The position numbers and the translations under genes were made by a program. Source: Streptococcus panodentis (GTDB lineage: Bacteria > Bacillota > Bacilli > Lactobacillales > Streptococcaceae). Taken from it: 16,690 nt of DNA. Positions 6,807-15,151 of the stretch are shown in pieces. The notes under the pieces were generated by a model. It was not told where the DNA came from and made no database searches. It saw only the letters and a list, made by a program, of their open reading frames with translations. Each line of letters begins with the position of its first letter. Within the stretch, counting starts at the first letter, position 1. The stretch spans positions 1 through 16,690 of the forward strand of contig NZ_QFAY01000039.1 of NCBI RefSeq assembly GCF_017884005.1. Reading direction: 5' to 3'.

Positions 6807-8567
6807 TTAACCAAAAGCGGAACCCAGACCTGAAAAGAAACCGCCAACCGCATCTCCCGCTTTATCAAATATCTCTCCCGCCTTATCACTGACTGAGCTA
6901 ACTGCGTCTCCAGCCCATTTTCCAATTGCCTCTCTGTTGTCATAGATAGCATCAAATAGCATAGAACCTCCAACACCAAGAACAAAACCAACAGGACCTG
7001 TCGCACCTGCCAATAGTAAACCTGCAGCAATAGCTGTATGTCCAGCTGTTTTTATGGCAGCTTCTCCTACAGGCTTTCCTTGATAAAGTTGCAAACCAAA
7101 GTCTAGAGCAGCACCGACACCATACGGCAAATATTTTGCGAATTGAGCATTAGAAGCTAAAGCATTGTCCATCCTTCCCAAATCATCTAATGAATTTGCA
7201 ACAGGAACAGCAAAATTAGATATTGCATCAATTCCTTTACCAACCAACTGATTAACGGCTGATCCAGAAGAAGTTGATAAAAGAGCCGTTGTTCCTAATT
7301 TAGTCACTGTTGTGCCTATGTAATTTTTCAATTGCTGTAGTAACATCGGAGCATGAGGCAGAGCAACTGATATGATATGATCCGCCGATATATCGGACGC
7401 TTTATCTTGGAGGAAGGAAGTTGCGCTTTCAAAACCAAATTCCTTGACAAAATTAAGAATAGTTTCATTATTTAAGTCTACACCATTTTCTTTTAATAAA
7501 CGTAAGACAGCACCAACGCCTGTCAAATCAATCTCACCATTTTTAAACGAAGAAATTGTTTGAGTTAATAAATCTTCCTCCTTTTTAGAAAGCTTAGACG
7601 ACGAGGAATCTTTTTTCTCAATTCGTTGCTTCTGCTTTTCATTTTCTCCAAGCGCTCCCTGAATATGGTCTTTTAAGTCCCCTTCAGGATACTTCTGTTC
7701 ATATTCCTGAAGAGTTTTCACCTCTTCGTCCGTCAAGACCTTACCGTCATCTACCTTGTCAATCAGGCTGCGGACTTTCATCTCCTCTGCCTTGACCTGC
7801 CGTGCTTGCTGGACATGCTGCAAAACAGAAGCGTCTACACGGTCCGGATACTCTGCCGCATAGCGCTCAATAGCCGTCAGCTCTGCTTCCGTCAGAGCTT
7901 CCCCATTGTATACCTTCTCCAATGCAGACAGATAGTTGTTCTCCAAGGCTATCTCTCGATCAGCCCAGCCTTCATTGACAGCACTGATCCATGTCAGATT
8001 CTCCGGCAGGGCAAAGCCGCCCCCACCAAAGGAAGCCGAAATCCCTCCTCGTGCTTGGCTGACTGCCCCTTGATAAGCATCCGCTGCTGCACAGGCACTG
8101 GGTGACTCTGCACTGAAGGCTAACAAATTGTCCAGCTTTTGCTGGGCTTCCTGCACCCGTGCATTGGCCGCATCCAGCTGACTTTGCAAACTGGCAATTC
8201 GGGCTGCGTCTCCTTTGGCCGGTTTCGATTTGGATTGCAGTCCGGAAATGGAGGCACTCAGGGCCATACAGCCCCTTGAAGCACTGTCTATCTCCGCACC
8301 GCATCTTGCCGCATAGCTGTCCGCCAGACTATTAGCCGCATCCGCCACCGCTTCGGAATAGAGAATACAGCCCTGATAATAGGGAACCATGACGCCCGTC
8401 GCATAGGCACGGGCCGAGTCATAACCGCTTCCCAATAACTCTCCTGCGCTGCCGCCAAAGCTCTCAAAAGCTGAAATCAAGCTCCGAAAGCCCGCAACCC
8501 GCGACTGCGAGGCCGAGGACAGGCTCGAGGACTGCGTTTGCAGGCTGCCGTAGTTTACTTTAACCAT
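6807..8567 (-). CDS. Full-length LXG polymorphic toxin, the only intact one in the window
   Basis: The protein has 586 residues. About residues 1-190 are the LXG domain (MVKVNYGSLQTQSSSLSSAS; LLGSGYDSARAYATG as the LxG region), helical and used for Lap binding and export. Residues 192-263 are the conserved linker (WISAVNEGWADREIALE to KAEEMK), followed by a second linker repeat (KVDDGKVLTDEEVKTLQEYE). The variable tip is about 300-586. It ends with ALDFGLQLYQGKPVGEAAIK, TAGHTAIAAGLLLAGATGPV, GGSMLFDAIYDN and a Gly-rich tail with GGFFSGLGSAFG. Glycine-spaced hydrophobic helices recall membrane-damaging T7SS toxins such as TelE and TspA, so pore formation or depolarisation is inferred. No enzymatic motif is evident. 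The start ATG has an AAAGGAA site. Compared with the toxin at 2855 it lacks 10 residues (NLDEAQLRAE) in the LXG domain through a 30-bp deletion between 9-bp repeats. Confidence 0.88.
   Translation of the reverse strand: MVKVNYGSLQTQSSSLSSASQSRVAGFRSLISAFESFGGSAGELLGSGYDSARAYATGVMVPYYQGCILYSEAVADAANSLADSYAARCGAEIDSASRGCMALSASISGLQSKSKPAKGDAARIASLQSQLDAANARVQEAQQKLDNLLAFSAESPSACAAADAYQGAVSQARGGISASFGGGGFALPENLTWISAVNEGWADREIALENNYLSALEKVYNGEALTEAELTAIERYAAEYPDRVDASVLQHVQQARQVKAEEMKVRSLIDKVDDGKVLTDEEVKTLQEYEQKYPEGDLKDHIQGALGENEKQKQRIEKKDSSSSKLSKKEEDLLTQTISSFKNGEIDLTGVGAVLRLLKENGVDLNNETILNFVKEFGFESATSFLQDKASDISADHIISVALPHAPMLLQQLKNYIGTTVTKLGTTALLSTSSGSAVNQLVGKGIDAISNFAVPVANSLDDLGRMDNALASNAQFAKYLPYGVGAALDFGLQLYQGKPVGEAAIKTAGHTAIAAGLLLAGATGPVGFVLGVGGSMLFDAIYDNREAIGKWAGDAVSSVSDKAGEIFDKAGDAVGGFFSGLGSAFG
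7776..7992. repeat. 217-bp LXG-linker repeat, copy C
   Basis: This copy is in the intact toxin. It is the same length as copies A and B but has more base changes, for example ANR to ADR codons near base 7960. Homology with copy A continues upstream through the whole LXG-coding half (7992-8567 against 2250-2855). Confidence 0.88.
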
Positions 8568-8593
8568 CTGGTTTCCTTTCTATCTTCTAATTT

Positions 8594-8959
8594 CTAGTTC
8601 GTTCCCTGACTAAATAGCTTGGCATTCTTCTTTTTGCCAGCACTTCCGGCACTGCCTGTCTCAGCCGCATTGTTTCCGCGATTGATGGAATTGGCAATCC
8701 GGGCATCCGTTGTTTGGAACTCCATGTGAATCCCATGAAGCACCTGAACAAAGTCTACTGCCTGCTCGGCAGCTTCTTCGCTCGAACTGTATTCGTTATC
8801 AATCAGAGCCGAGATAGTACCTGAAGCTGCATATTCACTGACTCCATCTTTGGTAGCCTTATCTTTTCCTACTGCATTGTAGCCTCCTACAATACTGTTT
8901 GCATACGCACTGGCGATACTGGGATCCGATTGAATGACGGTATATGAACCTGCTGCCAT
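8594..8959 (-). CDS. Lap1-like protein (DUF3130 / TIGR04197 type), LXG targeting factor
   Basis: This 121-residue, small, mostly helical protein has no signal peptide (starts MAAGSYTVIQSDPSIASAYA). It resembles the DUF3130 proteins that pair with LXG domains and steer the toxin to the T7SSb machine. A motif FQTTD near residue 82 fits the FxxxD export motif described for Lap1 proteins. The C-terminus is a Gly/Ser/Lys-rich tail (SAGSAGKKKN). The gene lies 14 bases after the essC fragment with a clean AAAGGAG site and 26 bases before the LXG toxin, so the two are one transcription unit. It is the only Lap1 seen in the window. Secretion with the toxin as a complex is inferred from the family. Confidence 0.78.
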   Translation of the reverse strand: MAAGSYTVIQSDPSIASAYANSIVGGYNAVGKDKATKDGVSEYAASGTISALIDNEYSSSEEAAEQAVDFVQVLHGIHMEFQTTDARIANSINRGNNAAETGSAGSAGKKKNAKLFSQGTN

Positions 8960-8973
8960 TAGTTTCTCCTTTA

Positions 8974-11900
8974 CTAGTCACTTGTAATTTTCAGTTTGAT
9001 ACTGGATGAGCGGCCATAGTAGTATATCTCATCCTCGTTGACATAAGCTTCCTTACTGTTAAATGTTTTTTCTACCAGACTTTGATCTGTCAGCCGCATA
9101 CCAAAGAGGTAATGTTGATTATAAAGCCTGAGCTGGCGGGTCGGCGAGCCTGTGGCACCGCTATTCAGATAGCTGTGCAGACCTCCAACTACAAAAATCA
9201 TATTGTAACGCCAGCCTTCTTGATAGAAAGTGTTAATCAGTTCTCCGGTCAAGCCGCTGATTTGGACGAATTTTTCCAAATCAGGAATAAAGACGACAAA
9301 ATCATGTCCTTTGCTTCCTTTTTTACGATCTTCCAACTCAAGAACTAGCTGTTCTGCCATGTCCTGCAAGAGAGCCGGAACAGATACACGGGCAAAGATA
9401 TCAAATCCTTCGCCATAGCGGCCATCCACATCCATAAGCATGATCTTTTTATCCGGAACTAGCTCCACAAAGGTTTTAAGCAGGTGCTGTGTCATATGAT
9501 TCAGGTGCTCTTCATCGTTGGCAACATAGAGCAGGTGCTTCATATCTGTCAGAGACAGACTGACGCTTTCGACATTCACAAAGTCTAAGCCCAGCGGTAA
9601 ACGGTGCTGTTCTACAGCCTTTTGAACGCTGAATTTTTGGGCAAAGGCTTCAAAGCTCAGTCTTTCCGGCACAACCGGGATTGGACGAGGCCGCTTATCG
9701 GTCCAGTCACGATTCATGCTGTCCACTTCTTCCTGAAGCTCCTGCAGGACCAGATAATGCTCTTTACCATAGGTACAGAGAGCTGTTTGGAAAACCTCGG
9801 GCTCTTCCAGCTTTTTCAATTCGCGGCCTGGGATGTCTTCCATGATGTAATCATGACGTCCGACCAGCGTTCTAGGCTCATTGTCATCCGTCATCTTCAG
9901 GGCAATCCGCTCTTTCAGAGCAGCTAAGAGTCCTGGCTTAAAGACGCCAATCCGGCTGGCCGTGAAGACCAGATAGATTCCCAAACTTCCTCCTTCACGG
10001 GTCATCGTTTGGAAGGTGGATTCTAAATCATTGCCCAGTTCAATTTCCCGAACACCGTCATAACTATCAATGACGACCAGAATATAAGGCAGTTCTTCTC
10101 CACTCAGCTTTCGATACATCTCCATGTTAGAAGCTCCGTATTGTTTGAAGGCCTGTTTTCTTTCAGACATGATTCGCTTCATCCGTAACATGAACTTGGT
10201 GATTTTTTCATCCTCGTCCAATGCCAGAGTATCGGCTACATGGGGCAGGTTTCTTAGCGGAAGGAGGCCGTTGGTTCCAAAATCAAATAAATAGAATTCC
10301 AGCTGTTTTGGCGTATTTTGTCTAGCCAAGTCCATAACGATGGTCTGTAGCAGGGTGGATTTCCCCATAGCTGGAGCTGAAAAGACGACCAGACTGCCAT
10401 CCACTTCAAAGTCATGTGATACAACTTGCTGGGTCTGCTGTTTAGGCAAGTCCACCATCCCGATAATAGCCTTGAGAGTACTATTGCCTTTCGTCCACAG
10501 TTCCTGATAAGAATCCGGCCGCAAATCTGGCAGATAAATCCGCTCCCTCAGCGGCGGCAGCCATGGCTGCGGCACAGGGGCGATCTGCTGGGACTCGGTT
10601 AAGAGCTGGATCTGGCTGACAATAGCCTCCAGCTCGGTCGGTACTTCCTTGATGTCCTCGGCTAGGTCAAGACCTGACAGGTCTTGATTGAGCACTTCGT
10701 ATTGGCCCAGATCATTGATCAGGTAGATGGTATGGTCTTCGATACCCAGCTCATCCTTATCCGGCTGGTAGTCGGCCCCTGACCAGGCTGACTGGAAGAG
10801 TTCATAAACTTCATTATTGCCGACCTGCAGGTAAGCCCGTCCGGTCTGAGTAATCTCCGCCGCATCCGGCGTATGAAGCATTTCCATCGAGTCTGCCCGG
10901 TCTGCCACTTTGAGCGCCAGCTTAAAGCGGGAGTTGGACCAGATCTGGTCATCCACCACCCCAGAGGGCTTCTGGGTCGCAAGGATCAAGTGGACCCCAA
11001 GGGACCGTCCGACCCGGGCGATGGACACCAACTCCTTGATAAAGTCGGGCTGGTTGACCTTGAGCTCTGCGAACTCATCACTGATGAGAAAGAGATGGGG
11101 CAGGGGTTCGCTTGCTTCCCCGTTCTTAAATTTCTTTTGGTATTGGTTGATATGATTGACTTCAAACTCTCTGAAGAGCCGCTCCCGGCGGTGAATCTCC
11201 GCATTGATGGAAGCCAGCGCCCGCATGGATTGGGCCCCGTCCAGATTGGTAATGGTGCCCAGGAGATGGGGCAGGTTCTTGAAGAGGTTGGCCATGCCTC
11301 CGCCCTTGTAGTCGATGAGCAGAAAGGCCACATCGTGCGGGTGGAAGTTGACAGCGAGAGACAGGATATAGGATTGGATAGTCTCCGACTTCCCGGATCC
11401 GGTCGTACCCGCAATGAGGCCGTGCGGGCCATGGGCCTTTTCATGCAGGTTGAGGTAGACCAGGTCTTCCTTGCCCCTGAGGCCGATGGGCACCGCCAAG
11501 CTCTTATAAGGCGCATTCTGCTGCCACTTCTGCAGCACCTGCAGGTCCGCAAAAGTCTCCGCCCCGTACATCTCCATAAAGGTGACCGTATCTGGGATGG
11601 AGCTCTTGAGATTCTGCAGGTGATGGAGCGGCGCCAAGGTCCGCGCGATGTCTTCCCGGTCATAGCCAGCCGGGAAATGATCCAGCTGGAAGTCGGTCTC
11701 TCGCAGGATCCCCTCTTCCATGACCAGCTGACCCGTATTGCGGTCCTTGATATTGATGACCGTCTTGATATTCTCAGACAGCGAGCTCATCACATCCTGC
11801 ACGAAGATCAGCGAGCAGCCCAGATCCGTCGGGTCCTCCATGAAGAACTCCATGATGACATGGTCCAGGATCAGCTTCTCATCCGTGATGAGGACCACAT

Positions 11901-12546
11901 AGTGGGGGCTGTAGAGGGTCGTCTCCTGCCGAATCGCTTCTTCCTTCTGGGCCTTGCGCAGTTTCAGGATCTGGTTGAGACTGTTCAGCACCTGATCATG
12001 GGTCCGCTGATTGTAGACAAAGCCCCGCACATTGAGCTCCTGCAGGGTCGCATGCGGCAGCCAGCGCAGCCAGTCCCACTGGTCCCGCTCCTCCTCCGGC
12101 ATGATGGTGATAAACTGCACATCATGATAAGAGTGGAAGACCGCCAGCTGCATGACCAAGAGCTGGAGCTGTTCCAGCACTAAGTTTCTGGGGCCGATAT
12201 AGCCGACCGGCCCATGGCTGAGATTGGCCACGATGGGCAGATCCGGGATCTTCTTATGCCGGGTATAGAGGGCATAGCCCTCCTCTTCCAGCGCATCCTT
12301 TTTGCCCGAGCGCTCCTCCTGGCCATAGGTCAGCTGATAGGAGGTCGGCACCTGACCCAGACCCAGACGGTAATAGAGAAAGTCAAAGTGCAGCGGCGTC
12401 TTCTCGTAGATCCGGTGGCTGTAGCTGTCCACCAGCTCCGTCAGCTCCCCGATATTGGGGAAGTGGTAGAGCATGCCGTCGCGCTGCTCGCGCTCCAGCT
12501 TGGTCAGCTCAATAGCCTTGTCCTTCAGGTAGAGGTGGTAGGGATT
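8974..12546 (-). pseudogene. essC: 5'-truncated essC (T7SSb motor ATPase), 3' three quarters only
   Basis: The frame is open from codon AAT at 12546 (preceded by TAA) to TAG at 8974, for 1190 codons. It begins within NPYHLYLKDKAIELTKLERE, which in complete EssC lies after the N-terminal FHA domains and membrane helices. Complete EssC proteins are about 1450-1500 residues, so roughly 300 are missing. Present are the first FtsK/SpoIIIE-type ATPase with Walker A GTTGSGKS (11409-11386) and Walker B LLIDYKGGG (11322-11296), a second with APAMGKST (10377-10354) and FYLFDFG, and a degenerate third. ATG 12474 could start a soluble 1166-residue protein, but no good ribosome binding site is evident and it would lack the membrane anchor. 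The 5' part is clearly GC-rich compared with the flanks. EssC C-termini vary with the linked effectors, so this fragment probably arrived with its toxin module, or serves for essC recombination. Confidence 0.85.
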
Positions 12547-12637
12547 TTATTCTTTTTTGGAAAATAGCAGAGCTGAATCCTTACGAAGTCAAATAAGATT
12601 GTCAAAGAACAAAAAATAGGAAGGATTTCCTTGTTCC

Positions 12638-12646
12638 ATTATACCA
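12638..12646 (-). promoter_or_regulatory. Probable extended -10 promoter upstream of the essC fragment
   Basis: The minus strand reads TGGTATAATGG: a perfect TATAAT (12643-12638) with TGG directly before it, the extended -10 form. No good -35 box lies 17 bases upstream. It follows the terminator at 12690-12717 and faces the essC fragment, lap1 and the LXG toxin, so it could drive that unit. It may be a remnant of the sequence into which the module inserted. Confidence 0.5.
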
Positions 12647-12689
12647 CAATAGAGAACGACCAGGGAGAGGACTGGAAGAATGAGCGTAG

Positions 12690-12717
12690 AAAAAACACCT
12701 GAAAATCAATTCAGGTG
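12690..12717 (-). terminator. Intrinsic terminator after the right-hand cassette
   Basis: On the minus strand CACCTGAA and TTCAGGTG form a perfect 8-bp stem (12717-12710 with 12703-12696) around a 6-base loop, followed directly by TTTTTT (12695-12690). It lies 18 bases after the TGA that would end lap2 if its nonsense codon were absent. It should end transcription coming from the toxin, immunity, DUF4176 and lap2 genes to the right. Confidence 0.88.
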
Positions 12718-12734
12718 GTGGAAATAATCCCAAA

Positions 12735-13115
12735 TCAGGAATCTTTCTTCTCAGTATCTTCAGCTGTCAGTTTCTTGCGCTCATCCATGAGCTGATCCCA
12801 TCGCTTTTGATACTCTTGCGATTACTTTTTTAAATCTGTCAGCTGTTCATCAAAACTAATATCCAAATCCCTCGTCGTAGATTCAATATCCGAAACCAAC
12901 TCCTCGTAAAAGGATTCATGCGATTTGGTCACTCCTAAATCCAAAATCTCTTTGAAATTAAAGTGAGCACTACCCTGAGAAGCCATGACCTCCTCCTGAA
13001 TGCTCTGTAATTTCCGAAGCTCATCGGACAGTTCATCCATCTTATGCTCTAACTGATGCTGCTGGCGGTAGGATTCGTCTAACTGATCTTGTTGTTTCTT
13101 GCGTTTTTCGCCCAT
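12735..13115 (-). pseudogene. lap2-like (DUF3958) targeting-factor gene with a nonsense codon near its end
   Basis: I start it at ATG 13115 because GGGAG lies 6-7 bases upstream; an in-frame ATG at 13148 overlaps the DUF4176 gene and lacks family similarity. The protein is charged and helical: EKRKKQQDQLDESYRQQHQL, EEVMASQGSAHFNFKEILDL, DIESTTRDLDISF. It stops at TAA (12824-12822) after DLKK. The same frame then continues for 28 codons (SQEYQKRWDQLMDERKKL and on) to TGA 12737-12735. The intact end of the copy at 2916 (RYQAYQTQLTALHDQRKKLE) aligns with that tail, so the gene probably lost its last quarter to a point mutation. DUF3958/Lap2 proteins bind the LXG domain. The 97-residue remnant might keep partial function. 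Confidence 0.75.
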
Positions 13116-13134
13116 AATGATCTCCCAGTATCCT

Positions 13135-13437
13135 CTATTCCAAATCACTTAAAGTATATCTTGGATAAGGAATATTAGATAATTCATGTTCTATTTTTTC
13201 TTGCATTTGTTCTTCTGACTCATCTGTGTATCCTTCAAACCAGACTTTTGCGATATCTTCTTGGTTAAAGAAATAGACCTGATTATCTGTCATCCCAGCA
13301 GGATAGACACAGGCAGAATAATCTAAGTAGCCAATCTTTCCTCCATTATCATATAATGGAAAACGGTTAACAATCATAATTTTTACTTGTCCATTTTTTA
13401 ACTGGACAACACTTCCTATTGGTAATAACTTAGCCAT
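13135..13437 (-). CDS. DUF4176 protein, probable LXG-toxin chaperone
   Basis: The protein has 100 residues and carries every conserved block of the family: [55 protein letters not shown], and an IPYPRYTLSDLE tail. It starts inside the end of the upstream membrane protein gene (8-base overlap) with a strong AAAGGAGG site, and lap2 follows after 19 bases. This tight order (immunity, DUF4176, lap2) is the best preserved in the window and serves as the reference for judging the looser arrangement at 3.4 kb and 0.2 kb. Confidence 0.83.
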   Translation of the reverse strand: MAKLLPIGSVVQLKNGQVKIMIVNRFPLYDNGGKIGYLDYSACVYPAGMTDNQVYFFNQEDIAKVWFEGYTDESEEQMQEKIEHELSNIPYPRYTLSDLE

Positions 13438-13984
13438 TTGAGGCCTCCTTTAATAATTTTCTCAGCACAATGAAACGTTTAATTGGTCGTGTCTTAAATA
13501 CGGAAACATAAGCAACAAAGAATAAAGAAGCAAACAGAAGATAATTATAGAAGGTAGCTTTTTGGAGATAAGCAAGTAAGAAAAATGTCATTAGAAACGC
13601 TGTCACGATTCCAGTCGGCCAAATGAAAAACAGAGTTGATTTAGATTGCTCCAAAAAGTTGGACCAGCCAAAATAACGTTTGGAATCAAAAAGAATCAAT
13701 TCTGGCTGATATCTTGGCTTCAAAGCCCACTCTATCACTAATATGATTGCCAATACTGTAGTCAATAGCAGACCGTATTTAATAAAAATATTAGAAAAGA
13801 CAAATGAACCAATCGCTCCCAATACATTAGTTAGGAGCAAGCCAGAAACAAGAATAGCTCGGCTACTGTCCCACTGCTTGCCAGGTTCCTCATCATTGGA
13901 GTAAAGTTTCCCTGAGTTGAAATGATAATAAATATTTTTATTTTGGAAGTTTCCAATAAATAGCATATCTTTTAATTTAGACAT
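13430..13984 (-). CDS. Small 4-TM membrane protein, candidate or orphan immunity protein
   Basis: This 184-residue protein has the N-terminal hairpin LFIGNFQNKNIYYHFNSGKL, hydrophobic helices at about residues 43-62, 68-86, 119-140 and 145-162, and a middle loop with ELILFDSKRYFGWSNFLEQS. It is most like the frameshifted copy at 15106 (shared NIFYD/NIYYH, KLYS and RYF-W-NFL motifs). The ribosome binding site is weak; a better site (AGGGGGA) lies before an out-of-frame ATG at about 14000, which opens only seven codons. It is the fourth of four such genes after the toxin at 16690, so it is probably not the primary immunity gene of that toxin. A role against related toxins from other strains is inferred. 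Confidence 0.62.
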   Translation of the reverse strand: MSKLKDMLFIGNFQNKNIYYHFNSGKLYSNDEEPGKQWDSSRAILVSGLLLTNVLGAIGSFVFSNIFIKYGLLLTTVLAIILVIEWALKPRYQPELILFDSKRYFGWSNFLEQSKSTLFFIWPTGIVTAFLMTFFLLAYLQKATFYNYLLFASLFFVAYVSVFKTRPIKRFIVLRKLLKEASNG

Positions 13985-14038
13985 GTAGTAAACTTCTCAT
14001 CAAAAATTCCCCCTAGGAAATCTTCTTTTTTAGTTTTC

Positions 14039-14563
14039 TCAAAATAAATAGCTGTTTAAACAATGTGACTGAATCAGGCTGAGATAAGTCATAAAGATAC
14101 CCATGCTACTTAAAAGATAGGATACATAAATCCCATGATTCAGATACTCCATGGATTGATAAAGGGCGAAAAAAGCAAAAATCAGACCCACTCCTAACTT
14201 GCCGTATGCATTTCGGCTGAAAATCTGCAGAAATTTTTCCTTGCTAAATAAAGTTTCAAAGTGAAATTCCTTAAATTCCGCTCCCTTCTTTTTTCTTGCA
14301 ATCCTATCTGCTAAATAACCTGCTACTATAAAGCCAAGTAAAAGGAAGACACACTTCCAGATGAGAGGAGTTTGACTGCTATTCAAAAAAGCAAAACCAT
14401 TCAGAAGTAGAAGACTGGCTCCCGGCACAAAACTTGTAAAATCAAGTTGAAATTCCGGATTGTATTCGTTCATATATATCTTATTATTTCTGGGGTTCAA
14501 GTAATAGTTTTTCCCTTCAAATGTCAGGAGGTGGCTTAAATAACTTTGCTTTGTTAATATCAT
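14039..14563 (-). CDS. Small 4-TM membrane protein, divergent member of the immunity array
   Basis: This 174-residue protein has an N-terminus with LLTFEGKNYYLNPRNNKIYM, matching the hairpin of its neighbours but with little further identity. Hydrophobic stretches lie at about residues 43-60, 68-86, 120-140 and 145-162, with a KKGAEFKEFHFETLFSKEKF loop. The start at ATG 14563 is the first in frame and has only a weak ribosome binding site. It lies 13 bases after the stop of the frameshifted gene upstream. The C-terminus is shorter than in the neighbours, lacking the basic RPIKRF-type tail. Function is inferred from array membership only. Confidence 0.58.
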   Translation of the reverse strand: MILTKQSYLSHLLTFEGKNYYLNPRNNKIYMNEYNPEFQLDFTSFVPGASLLLLNGFAFLNSSQTPLIWKCVFLLLGFIVAGYLADRIARKKKGAEFKEFHFETLFSKEKFLQIFSRNAYGKLGVGLIFAFFALYQSMEYLNHGIYVSYLLSSMGIFMTYLSLIQSHCLNSYLF

Positions 14564-14576
14564 TTCGGTTGCTTTT

Positions 14577-15106
14577 CTAACTGCTAATAACTAAAAACTT
14601 CTTCAAGGGCCTATTCCCAAATAACAAGAGACAAGCTGCTGGGAAAAAACCAATGACTGCCATGAATGCAACAAAATTTCCTGAAAAATAATAATCAATT
14701 ACATACTTAACTGATATTAAAAGCAGAACAGTGCCAAAAAACAGTATTCCTAGGCTCTGTGTTTTTTTTGTTCATGAAGAAAATTCGGCCATTCAAAATA
14801 ACGATTCTGATCAAAAATTTCCATATTCCCTTGTCTATTTCTTCTTAAAATTATTATTAACAAAACCAAAATACTAATGAAAGTTGACAAAAGAATCAAT
14901 ATTCTCACAGATAAACTAACAACTTGAGATGCTGTTGCCTCTGAATAAATGTTCCGTAAAAGTAAGGAAGCAGGAAGAACAGCCCAAGCAAGACTAAAAG
15001 ATTTCTCTTCTTTCTTAGTTATGGAGTACAGTTTTCCAGTCTGTTTATCATAAAAGATATTCTTATCTTGGAAATTACCTAGTAAAAATAAACTCCTATT
15101 CTTCAA
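14577..15106 (-). pseudogene. Small 4-TM membrane protein gene frameshifted in an A8 run
   Basis: The first 118 codons from TTG 15106 (strong AAAGGAG site 6 bases upstream) encode FLLGNFQDKNIFYDKQTGKL, two membrane helices and NRYFEWPNFLHEQKK, then run out of frame to TAG 14750. Shifting frame in the run of eight A (minus strand, opposite 14769-14762) opens KTQSLGILFFGTVLLLISVK and continues through two further helices and a basic RPLKKFLVISS end to TAG 14579-14577. The repaired product would have about 176 residues, matching the family length, and nine A would restore it. The gene may be phase-variable by slippage or simply dead; a sequencing error in the run cannot be excluded. Confidence 0.78.
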
Positions 15107-15151
15107 ATTTAACTCCTTTACTAGCTACATGTAAGATTACTTCGCCACCTA

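Noticed and set aside
7806..8105. Plus-strand open frames (also at 5326 and 1947) with shared sequence among copies
   Set aside because: They are repeated only because the underlying LXG linker is repeated; they are antisense shadows without ribosome binding sites.
10873..12183. Long plus-strand open frame of 436 codons opposite essC
   Set aside because: It lies wholly antisense to conserved ATPase sequence in a GC-rich stretch where stop codons are rare, has no domain-like composition, and every real gene here is on the minus strand.
14750..15106. Programmed ribosomal frameshift in the A8 run
   Set aside because: No downstream stem-loop or upstream stimulator was evident, and the sister genes of the family need no frameshift. 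Slippage mutation or phase variation is preferred.
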